Source: Naematelia aurantialba
Taxonomy: Eukaryota > Basidiomycota > Tremellomycetes > Tremellales > Naemateliaceae
Direction of reading: 5' to 3'
DNA length: 64,000 nucleotides
NCBI GenBank assembly: GCA_021527695.1
Contig: JAKFAO010000003.1
Coordinates: 868,001 to 932,000, forward strand
Positions 30,403 to 40,647 of the stretch are shown here, piece by piece; position 1 is the stretch's first letter, and the number at the start of each line of letters is the position of its first letter. A program made the translations under genes and the position numbers. The notes beneath the pieces are model-generated. The model searched no databases. It saw nothing but the letters and a program-made list of their open reading frames with translations, and was not told the origin of the DNA.

Positions 30403-31200
30403 GGCTGCGGTGACTACCTTCCTTTGATGGATTCCAAACTCACGTGTGGGCGGCCGTCCTTTGGTGGCACTGGACTATACTCTGACGATGATGATGATGA
30501 TGATGATCTGCCACACCACATTGTTTAGCAGACTCTGGAGCGGATATAACCCCCACGGTGACCCCTTCAGTGGTGGACACCCACCCACCATGCTAGACTC
30601 AGTGGTGACCACGTCTCGCAGCGGGAGCTGTGCATCCCCTTCTCAACACGCCACGTGGACAAGTATCACGTGTTTGTCGTGGTCCGGTGCAATACCTCCA
30701 CGGCGGCCCCTGGGACGGCAGCATGATTGTCGCGTGCTCTCCACGTGGTTGGGCGCATCTCGTCGAGGCTGACGGAGTATCTACTCGTTCTCGACGAGAG
30801 TATAAAAGAGTCACTGGTTTGTAGTGAGGTTCCTCAGCGATCCTCGATTGAGTCTCATAGTCCAAGGGCCAACGATCTCGTTCTAACTTCAACGGGTCTA
30901 CAACCACTCATTGAGTTCTTCTAGATCGCCCAAGTCCAAGTCCGACCTTCCTCATGTGGCCTCTTGACTATGATAGACTCTCGACACACTTTGCATTATG
31001 GATGACCATAAGTTATGATAGCTTATTGTGAGCAATCTTTGCTGAGGTTTGCCGTGTCGTTGTCTTGGTTTCTGATCATGGCCATCCTCTGTTCGTCACG
31101 AGTGTAGAGAGTTTTGTGGACCTCTCAGCATGCTGTGACATCGACGCATTCAAGCTTATTACGTAATTTGGCCCGGAAGGTCTTCCAGTTCACACACACG
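30403..31200. other. Gene-free region with GAT microsatellite and LTR relic
   Basis: No gene. (GAT)7 lies at about 30488-30508. From about 30709 onward it is chromovirus LTR-derived. Confidence 0.6.
30709..30955 (+). repeat. Diverged chromovirus LTR relic
   Basis: Similar to about 8850-9080 of the 5' LTR: GAGTATCTACTCG, CTCGACGAGAGTATA and GTAGTGAGGTTCCTCAGCGATCCTCGATTGAG. It has a stronger TATA box (TATAAAAG). The start-site word CAGCGATCCTCGAT is unchanged. The 3' part of the LTR is missing. Confidence 0.8.
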
Positions 31201-33378
31201 TTAGCGCTTCTTGTGATAAATGAATAACATCATGGACAGCCTATTTACCAAGTGATCCGCCAAACGCTCTCTCGTTGACGTGTGACTTCCTGTGCGCCGC
31301 CTACGGTTTCTTAACTCGGAAAGGACATAAGCACCAAAGCTACACACCGACATGCGAATCGTTTCCTCGGTGGCGTGTTTGAGACAGTTCTCTAGCTCCA
31401 AGGCTCGCTGCCAAGCTCCATCAAGATGAAGACACAACTGGTCCGCTTCCTCTTGCAGTGAGATATTCTGAGTCAAAAATTGGGCAAAGTGTGAGGAAGA
31501 GGGTTAGTCTCTCTGGAGCTTCCGTGCTCACACTGACTTACTGTCGATTCCTGTTGGCACTAAGACAAGAAGGCGGACGCACACTTAGTGCCTTCCAACT
31601 AAGGTAATTCTGCTTCGAGTTCTTCTATGCTTTCCTGACGCTCGCCGAGCTGGCGTTCGAGTATCGGTGTCTGCTCGAAATCCTGATTGTTTCAGCTTTG
31701 TTGCTTACTGTGAGGTGTCGGACGGCCGATATTTTATCCGCCTTGAATAGGGAAACTGGCATCTTGCAACGGACTAGAGGTGCGAATCGAAGAGCGAAAT
31801 CTGTCGAGCTGATAAACGCGGCAACCTCGACGGGATGAAAGCAGCACAGCAGCGCGCATCTCGCCCCCGTAAGGACCTGATTCGAGAACAAACGATATCC
31901 GCGCATATCAGCGAAGGCGGACCTGTTGGCATCAGTGTTAAAGTTCAAAGCCGACTTGTGTTTTCCGGGGACGTATCGTCGCCCAGCCAATGACCCGAAC
32001 TCAGCGATACCGGAAGCATCAGCGATCCCACGAGCAAAGACTGATTCTGTTTTGTTCTGGATACCCTCTTTCTGCGACGATGAGGCTTGCGGGGCGCTCA
32101 AATCGTATTTTTAGCTTCCGCACACGTCTGCTCGTCAGGTTGCCTTAATGAAGACGTATACACCCACACTGTGAGTTTGCGGTGAACCACTTTCTCATGT
32201 TGAAAGATCGAGAGATCCTATCGTGGTAAGCATTGCCTTGCGCGAGCCACGTACCACACAGTACACAAGATGCATTCGCTAGCTGCTCATATTCTTGTCC
32301 GTTTGATGGGAGACCGCGCATACGCGATGTCCCGTAGAACGCGGTCGAGGTGGGATTCAGTACGCAAGTCTCGGTGATATAGCTTCGATAGCTGCTCGGC
32401 TTCCACCTAGTTCGCGAGCAACATGTCCAAAACATCTGATTGACCACGAATTGGCCGGCAGATAGAGTGGCCTGATTCAAGAACGGAAGCTTCATTCTCA
32501 GGAAGGTCGACACTAAGCCATTGGTCGAGAAGGTCTTGCCCGAGTTGATTTGGCCGTAAGCAACAACAAAGTAGCTGGCATAGTCGTCTGCCGAGTTGGG
32601 AAAAATGGCGTCAATAACATCACCGTGGATAGGAGGGGTGGGCAGAACAGCTAGGTTCAGATCCCGTAAGCGACCAGGTGAGGATGGGAGCAGCAGGACC
32701 ACTGACTACGATCAGTCGTCCATTGAGACTTGCGATTTACTCGCGCGTCGCGCTCCCTTGCTCGGTGGATCAGATGATCAATGATCGACGGCATATCTGT
32801 CTCAATTCCCACCGCTGTGTCACTCACGTGCTCTTTGATCAACCAGAATAGATCCGATCTCGCCAAGTGACGCTGCGTCATGTGACCGTTGTTTGGCACT
32901 TATCGGTCGTGACCTTCATGATAGTGCGGGGCTCGAGAAAGGTGATTTTGGCCAAAAACTTGCCCCTCCAGGTTGGAACCGTCACGGCTTTGAAGTACGC
33001 ATGTGGGGAATCAAAGTAATCGGTCGTGTTGGGTGGTTCTTTTTGGAGCCTGTACACGTAAGCTTTAAAAGCCTTAGAAGTTGAAGCATGGACAATGCGA
33101 TGCAATATGTACTCCGCGATTTCGAGCCTCCCGTAGCCGGCAAATGTAGATGTCGAACAGACCCACAAGGCGCACGAATCACGATGCAAGGCCGAAGCAA
33201 TCTCAAAGCAAATACAAAGCAAGCACAACGCAAAGCAAAGCAAACACAAAGCAAGCACAAAGCACGAACACCAGACGGTCCACATCCACCATGAGATCCG
33301 CTCGCAAAGTTCCAAAATCCAGACAGGTTCTGAACGCGGCCATGCATTTTCTCGCGCTGTCGCTTTCAACATCCTCAT
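31201..33378 (-). pseudogene. Degenerate kinesin-like motor locus
   Basis: On the minus strand, about 32500-32640 encodes DYASYFVVAYGQINSGKTFS, which resembles the kinesin P-loop region (AYGQTxSGKT), preceded by HGDVIDAIFPNSAD. About 31740-31850 encodes CFHPVEVAAFISSTDFALRFAPLVRCK, resembling the end of a kinesin motor (SPSE..ETLxTLRFAxRA). The middle motor motifs (SSRSH, DLAGSE) are not found in any frame I read. The 5' side contains short helical frames. Either a fast-evolving, intron-rich kinesin or, more likely, a decaying copy. The exact limits are uncertain. Confidence 0.4.
33195..33272 (+). repeat. CAAAG/CAAACA short tandem repeat
   Basis: Imperfect runs of AAAGCAAACACAAAGCAAGCAC. It lies at the edge of the kinesin-like locus and gives artificial Cys/Leu-rich frames on the minus strand. 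Confidence 0.8.
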
Positions 33379-33806
33379 TCCATGACCTCAACGATACGAT
33401 CCACCCGCGGTCACTGAACAATCACTGCCCTTCACAAATTTGAACTCGAGTCGGTATCCTCCTCCTGCTCCTCCTGCTCCTGCTCCTCCTCGTGTCATCC
33501 TCCCTCCACTGTGAAGAGCAGACGCTCGCCCTCCATCCTTTACGCATCTCCTCCAGCCCCCAAACGTTGACGCATAGCTCGTCGACCTCTCCATGTCACG
33601 CCACTCACAGACCGCCCATCACCATGTATACACTCCGGCACGCTTACGCCTGCGTCCACACCTTGCGCCCAGTTCGGCGCCTACGCGCTCAACGCCGAAT
33701 CAACATCTCTCCACCCCTCCAGCCATCCACCGACAGCGCTACTCACCTCCGCCGAGCTACTGCCCTTGCCATACGCGAGTGAGCACCGAGCGGACTTCAG
33801 GTGACC
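33379..33806. other. Intergenic region, CT-rich
   Basis: No gene is seen. 33460-33500 is a CTCCTCCTG repeat. Confidence 0.5.
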
Positions 33807-36800
33807 TTATACTCGTCGCTCCCATTCTCGGAACATGCCATCTAGGCTTTTGTGGATCATGCTGACAGGCAGACTCTTGATAATGTCGCCGATTTTGTCG
33901 TTGAGAACATCGACAGTTTCGCCAGCCTTTGCGGCGTAGTCTGTCGTGAGGCGGTACATTGCCAAAATGGCCAGTGACACATGTGTCTGATGCGAAGCGT
34001 AGGGCGAGTCAGTCCGAATGGCCGTCGCTAGCGCTGTTGGAGCGGTAGGGTTTCGCTCGCCCCGCGTCAAGCGAAGCAGGATCTCGAGCAGATCGTTAGG
34101 GTCGGCTAAGAGTGAGGTCGTAAACGCCCGGCGATCAGAAGCCACCCCGACAGGCGAAGATGATGCCCAGGTCTCTAAGATGGTTCGCAGTGTCGGAGGC
34201 TACATGCGTCAGAAATTAGATTAAGTAGAAAGATGCTCAGCTAAGCGTACCGGGTCTGGATCGACAATCTCTAGCTTCCCGCTCCACCCGCTCGAGCTCG
34301 ATGCGACCTTGCCTCCAAATTGCTCGACCAGCCATTCATCTGCCAGATTGGTCCGACACCATTTGGGCTCGCTCAGGGGACGCTTCTTGTTAAGATGCAC
34401 GACGATCGTCAAGCTGGAAGCAGAAGCAGCAGCAGGTGTGAAGGCTTTGTGCACCGGGGGCACGCTCTCGGTGTGGTCGGTTGTTTCCGTCCATAGCTGT
34501 TTCAGCTTTTCCTGATCGACAGATACGAAACGCTGGTCCGTGTCGTCGTACATCTCGACCTGGGGTCATAAGCCAAGTTCGTTGCGTTCAAGAAGGCTAC
34601 TCACTAGAACACCTTTGGGCAAAGCAGTCTTCGTCTCAGTATCGACCTTTACATCCTCGGGAACACCTTCTCCAGCAGGGGTCTCCTCTTTCACCTCTTG
34701 GCTCTTGATAGGCAGTAGGATGACCTCGATCTTGGCGTCTGCGCGGTAAATCTTCACTCGCTGGACCACTGCCGCATCAAAGCACAGTCGCCGCTTGCTA
34801 TCCTCATACAGGATACTGAGACGGTTGAAAGACGGTCCATCCAAGGGTTGCTCGGCATCGTCGTCGCGCGAGTCGTTCGAGCTGAGAGATGATCGGCGTC
34901 TCGTCCGAGAACGATAGGCCGATGCGGCATTCTCGGCGGATTTCGTGATCGTAGATTCTACCTCTCCAGCAGACACTTCGGTGCCGATTTCAGAGGGGAC
35001 CAATGTCTCAGACGGTTCGGTATGACCGACACCATTTTCCGCGGGAGCAACTGGACCCGCCTCCGCCTCGTCTGTGGCCGGTCCCACGGATTCAGCAGCG
35101 CCTTCGTTGGCTGTCCCTCCACCTGATGAAGCCAGCACCTCGGCGATGAGTCCTGAATCGGTGCGCATGGAGATATCACCGAGCTCAATGGCCTCATCAA
35201 CCTGATTTACGTTGGAATCGGGCTGATCTGCTTGCGGGAGAGATACTGCCTCCTCGAGTGCGAGTGGCACACCATCTTCAGCATCGACTGCAGTTACCTC
35301 GATGGGGATCGATGGGACGGATAGCGCCTCGTCAACGGGAGCGACATTGGACTCCTGTGGCACCTCAGATGTCGTTACTGTCACCGTGACGTCAACCGGT
35401 GTCTCGAGGGGCGGGGCAGCCTGGGTGACGGGGAGCGGGTCGGCACCAGGTTCTGCTCCGGTAGTGATCAGCTCGTCAGGGACCGTCTGCTCCACTGTAG
35501 CAGTCTCGGACGTTGGTGCTGCCGGCTCAGCCTTATTTTCAACATCAGAGGAACCGTTCTCGACTCCCTCCGCATCGAGCGTCTCTTGCACGGCGGGGAC
35601 TCCATCCCCAGCTTCCACATCCTCAGGACGACTAGGTGCAACGCTACTGGACTCGCGCTTCCACCGCTTGTTCGGATTCCGCCGTGCTGCTTTGGGGATC
35701 CGATCCAGCTCGGGGGGCGATTCGAAGTAAATCCGGAAACGATTCGAGTTAGATTCGTGGTTCCCCTGAGTAGGCTTGTTGTGCGTGAGATGGTAGTCGG
35801 GTCGTTTAGTCGAGCGTTCGTCGTCGTCTAACCGTAAGCATCGCGGGTACCAACTGCAGATGTTAGACACTCACCACCGTCCGGTGTCTTGGCTTTGCGC
35901 TTTTCACCGCGCTTCTCCTCTACCCCTGCTCCGTCGGAGGCTTCTTGATCCGCAGCCTGAGCGGGGTTCTCCTCGACAGAATCTGCTTCCCCATTGGTCT
36001 CGATCACCGCAGGTACCGCTTCTCCATTGGTCTCCGTCGCATGTTCAACCTTAACGCCCTCAGTCTCTTCTGACGTCTTCGATGTTGATTCGTCGGCCGC
36101 CACCTCGTTGACCATCTGTATAGTGTCCGCGGCCTCAATTGCGTCTTCCGGACCCGCCACGTCAACTTTGACATCCTCTGCCTGTTTCGGGAGCTCCGCT
36201 TGATCAGTCTGCTTTAGATCGTCGAGCTCGTTCTTTTCTTCGGTATCCTCGACTGTATCGTCTTGGCCATCGACAAGACCCCACTTCCAGTCAAGCGCTT
36301 TCATCTCGATTCCCACAATCCTGAAGTCGGTCATGGTAGTCTTCAGCTCCTTCTCCTTCTCTCTGTGCTTCTTCTCTTTCTCTCTGTCCGACTTGGTCTC
36401 TGGTCTTTGAGGGATGCTGGCGCCCCGCTCGTTCCTGCGCATAATCGCTGGTCCGCGGGGCGCATTGACTGGTCCGCCGCTTCGACCTCGCATGGGCATC
36501 GCACCTCGTGGCCCTAGGTTCGGCGGAGGACCGCCTAAACCTAAGCGTATCGGTGGCCGGACCACAGGGGGAACGATACCGACTCCACGATTGATGTTGG
36601 GCGGGCGCACCACACCGTTGAATCCGGGTTGACCCATGTTCATGTTCGGACCTGGTCGGACAGCTGGTCTAACAGGCGGTCGGATGGGCTGTGCCATACC
36701 CGCATTGCCGTTCATGCCCATACCCATACCGCCAGGTCCATCGAACCGTGGTCGCTTGGAGGGTGGAAAACCGCCTTGCGGACCGGTCGGCGCAGATATG

Positions 36801-37700
36801 GGGGGACGCCCAGGACCCGATGGCAGGCGGTTGCCAGGCTGTGGCTGGTACGGGCGATTTTGCGAATGCATCGGAGCAGGAGTCGAGGGTCGGTAAGGTG
36901 AGTTGGAAACCGGGGCCTGGGGAGTATACGATTGGGGTTGTTGTGATTGAGGATAAAATGGTTGTTGGGCAGTAGTAGACTGGTATGGCGACCCCTGCCC
37001 TGCGTTGTACCCTTGTGATTGCTGCGCCGGCCATCCCGGATATGCTTGTTGCTGCTGCTGCGGTTGTTGTTGTTGCTGACCCGCATACCCTTGTTGGGAA
37101 GGGTACTGCTGAGATGAATACCCCTGCTGGCCAGGATAGGCACCGCCGGCAGCTTGAGAGTACGGCTGAGGATAGGCTACAGTCGCAGCGGGCTGAGCAG
37201 GCGTGGCAGCATATGGCTGGGTACCAGCGCCTGGCGGACGGTATGACTGGCTAGTCGGACCGATAGGCGCCGCCGGCTGGGCCGGGTAGCCTGGCTGAGC
37301 GGGTCCGTGCCCGTGCCGCGCACCCGCACCGTACCCGTAGTTGGCGTAGGGATTGCTGCCTGATGCCTGTATTGGCGCAGCAGGTTGAGCAGGCTGCGGA
37401 GATGCAGCGTACGCTGAAGGCGCTGCTATCCCTTGTGACTGCAGCCAAAAGAAGTCAGTGTCCATCGTGGCGAAGTGACAAAGCAAGGGAGGCTAGGCTG
37501 ACCTGATAATACGCTGCCCAAGCGGCCGCATGAGCCGCCCCTTGGTCCGCCTGGGGTGCGTAGGCAGGCTGAGCTGGCGCTGGCCCAGGAGGGAGTGGCG
37601 GAGCAGGACCCATGCCTGCTGCCTGACTCTGGCCGTACGGGTTGCCCGGGAGGGCAGGGGGGATGTTGCGCCTATTCATCCCTTCTTCGTTGCTGTTCAA
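33807..37700 (-). CDS. Large Pro/Gln/Tyr-rich protein of unknown function, multi-exon
   Basis: A single gene assembled from five consecutive frames. The N terminus (MNSNEEGMNRRNIPPALPG) and the next exon to about 35880 form a ~500-residue low-complexity region rich in Pro, Gln, Tyr and Gly, with RGRSGGPV and RPPVRPAVRP Arg-rich patches. Then come TDFRIVGIEMKALDWKWGLV, an acidic stretch, and NRFRIYFESPPELDRIPK. Near 34840-34760 is NRLSILYEDSKRRLCFDAAVV. The last two exons (34553 to about 34240, and 34145-33807) are folded-looking, the latter helical. The low-complexity N terminus with Arg patches suggests an RNA-linked or condensate-forming nuclear protein, but this is inference. The exon joins are predicted, and the start could be 37677 or 37700. 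Confidence 0.65.
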
Positions 37701-37909
37701 AAGAGCATTGAAACAGCAGAAATCCGACCTAGCGATTTCGTTGGGCAGACAATATATTCGACCCCTCCTCTAAAGGCGCGTTAAGTTGGCGACGGTATGC
37801 TACTTGGGTGGTAGGCTCATCAAAGGGTCGCTGTGATGTGGGATGTAAGCGGTTGATACGGAAGCCATTGCATGAGCTAGACATCTATAGCTACAGATAA
37901 TGACAACAT

Positions 37910-39863
37910 TTACGAAAAACTGAGATCAACCAAGATGGTAATTATACCAAGAACAATTTCGATACCGCTAAAGAATTGGGTCAGGCCACCGGCACCTACT
38001 TGGGCGTACAGAGAGGGACTTACATGAGCACGATGACAATAGCTTCGAGACGTTCGCCGTGAGACGAATTGACCGACTCTTTGAGGAGTTTGAGCATATC
38101 TTGCAGGACCTGGGCAACTGCGTCAGCGGCAATCTTTCTCGGGACTGTCGGAGACAGACGTCTACGCGCGCATTGAGGAGATCTATGCGCTGACCGATCT
38201 CGAGATATGAGCGGGCGGCATTGTACAAGGGTTCCAGATCTGGGAAGGTCCTATTTCCCGTCAGATGGCCAACCAAGAAGGCAGAACAAGACACAGACCA
38301 GAAGAACTCCTGCAGGTACATCAGCGGAATAATTTGTCAATTTGCGAAACACTCACGGGAGAGTCGAGGATGGAACCAACGAGATTGATGTTGATACGCA
38401 AGATGAACAGATTACCAATTTGCTTCATAATTTCGCTTCTGGGCAGCTGCAATGCTTAGTTGTTGATGACACAAAGGAGGGTCGTACTCACGCCGATCTT
38501 GCCTGTCTCAGATAAACTCCGCGGGATGTCTTTGGTCTGTTCGATGGTACTACTGATGAGCTCCTCAAAGAGCGAAATCTTGACAGATTGCGAGAGAGCA
38601 TGTGACAACGATAGCTTGGTCCTACAGCTGTCAGGGTCGGATCCTCTTGTAGTGGAGAATGCTCACATATATGATGAGCCTTTGCGGAGTGTGATGACAT
38701 CGTTGTAAATACTGTCGGGTCAGCATTGCCTAGCGTCCACACCCTCACCGGGAGTAGTCCGCATAGTAGAAATTCAGATCCTCCATTTCCACGTCTTCTT
38801 GACTCAATCGCTCAACCTCAAACTTTCTCCTGATACGTCAGTGTCGACTCTTGAGCGTACTCACAGAATTTTCAAGAACGACTTTTCCTCCTTTTCCGTC
38901 ATTCCCCAAATGACGACCGTCCCGTATTCGAACATGAACACATCCGGGACCCATTCCTCTTCCTCGAAATCATCGTCATTCTCGCTATCAATCCCGTCCT
39001 CTGCTGTGCTCTTTCTCCGTCCAGCCCCAGGATTCTTCTTGAACCCAGTACGACGTTTTGCTTCTCTGTTCGGGCCGGGAGGCGAGTCATTGAGGTTGAG
39101 CAGATCGCCTTCGGGAATGTGCGTATGGGCATTTGAAGGTTTGAGACTTGGGGAGCGGAAGGGCGCAGAAGCGGATGGAGGAGGAAGGTAGGGTGTATGA
39201 AGACACTCGGTATCGAACATTCTTGGATGAGTGCGATATGACGAAGCTCGAGTGGAGAGGTGAGCTTGGAGCGCGGGCAGATTGTACGATCTGTGATTGT
39301 GAGCTTCATGGCAATGCTGGATGGTAGGCTTACGCTGCAGTACAATATGCCGTTACTCTAGGGAGCTTCGCCTTCTCCGTTTTGGTTAACTTTTGAGCAT
39401 CTCTCCTAGCCGTCCCAGCGGGGATTTGCGACAGAGGTGTATAGAACTAAGTCAAATCAGCATGCGGACCGAGATCCACCGGCGTTGCATGACGGACCTC
39501 TACGCCTCCCTCATCCTGCTGAATGCGTTGCCGCTCGACCTCCTCCTCGTCATCATCCTCTTCCTCTTCGGGGATAGTAGGCGTCTCCGGTTGAGTGGGT
39601 AAGACCTTCAGCTCTAGGCATGATCAGCAAGCCAGTGATAGAGAGTGTGCCGCGCATAGGGACCACCAGGATAGCAGGCTTACTTGTACCAAGCTTGGAA
39701 GTTCTGAAAACAACACGCATCAGTACATATCACGGTAAGATGGGGTGAGGTTGAGACCGGGCGCAAGATCAGGTACTAACCTCATCGGTTGTCGCTGCTC
39801 CCTTCGAGGCGGGGGCACTTGTGAATAAGGCAGCGGCAGTGTATTTGAACCGACGGGTGGCAT
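37910..39863 (-). CDS. RMD1/DUF155 family protein
   Basis: The family (yeast Rmd1/Rmd8, mitochondrial RMND1) has an N-terminal DUF155 domain and a C-terminal membrane helix; yeast Rmd1 is required for sporulation. Start at ATG 39863 (MPPVGSNTLPLPYSQVPPPR). A 20-nt exon (39684-39703) joins it to KLKVLPTQPETPTIPEEEED. Then EYGTVVIWGMTEKEEKSFLK, FERLSQEDVEMEDL-like sequence, LYNAARSYLEIGQRIDLLNARVDV and, in the last exon, GIEIVLGIITILVDL (membrane helix) to stop at 37910. At least nine short introns. The order of motifs and the C-terminal anchor fit the family well. Confidence 0.85.
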
Positions 39864-40232
39864 GATGACGGATTCGACGCGTGTATAGTATACAGAGGTA
39901 CACGCTCAGTCCGTCTAGATCGCGAGGTGACTGGCAAGCAGATGAGAGATGAAAGACGAAAAACGGAAGAGCACCGCAGGCTTGAAGCCGAAGCCTTCCT
40001 AAAACACGTGGCCTGATCAGTGTCAAGGAGGCTTCTTGGAGATCACTAGGCTCTCGTTCATCTGCATGCATCAAGTCTCAGCACTCGGCACCCTTTCTCC
40101 AAACCCACCAGGTGTGCGCTTTTAGCATGCCCCGACATGTCTTCACCCCTAACGGCGGAAGGATTAGCATGAGGTTATAATAAGTTCTCGTTTCAACATG
40201 ATATAAGCCATCAGCCAAAACACTTCTGAAGC

Positions 40233-40315
40233 ATCGAGATGGCCAAGTGGAACGGCGACGGGCTCATATTTCATTTGGCACCCGTAGATCCCTGGATCGA
40301 AACCAGGTCTCGATA
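40233..40315 (+). tRNA. Initiator tRNA-Met (CAT) with an 11-nt intron
   Basis: Acceptor ATCGAGA (40233-40239) pairs with TCTCGAT (40308-40314), giving the A1:U72 pair of eukaryotic initiators. The anticodon stem ends in GGG/CCC, with loop CTCATA...A; the anticodon is 40265-40267. An intron, TTTCATTTGGC (40269-40279), sits at the canonical position after base 37. The T arm CCTGG-ATCGAAA-CCAGG has A54 and A60, another initiator hallmark. D arm GCC/GGC. A TTTTT terminator follows near 40321. The elongator alternative is unlikely because all three initiator marks are present. Confidence 0.9.
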
Positions 40316-40320
40316 ATTAT

Positions 40321-40325
40321 GTTTT
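40321..40325 (+). terminator. Pol III terminator of the tRNA
   Basis: A run of five T a few bases after the tRNA 3' end, with another T run close by. Confidence 0.7.
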
Positions 40326-40647
40326 TGCGTTTTTGTCTTGTTTCCTACATGCGAATGAGATACAAGCGCGGTGAGCACATGCATCTGACGTTAAGACGCA
40401 ATCCGACAAATGCCTGTATGTATCGCTACTACATGAATCAGGACATGCATGAGAGATAAATGCAGATCGAGGTGGACGTGCCGTTCTTGGCCAGCTTTTC
40501 CCCAAAATGATAATGCCAGGGCAAAGTTCTCCCTCCTTACTACCCTCCTAGGCTGCTATCCTCTTATACTCCTCTCCTGTTCTCCTCACCGCCTCTCCTC
40601 CCCAAAAAGTGAAACACCTGTAGCATCTAGTGAAGTATGCGCCAGTG

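Noticed and set aside
32878..33378. Minus-strand frame with Cys/Leu-rich apparent membrane segment
   Set aside because: The hydrophobic run comes from the CAAAG short tandem repeat and is probably not a real transmembrane helix.
35302..35730. Plus-strand Ser/Thr-rich frame
   Set aside because: Shadow of the acidic part of the large minus-strand protein.
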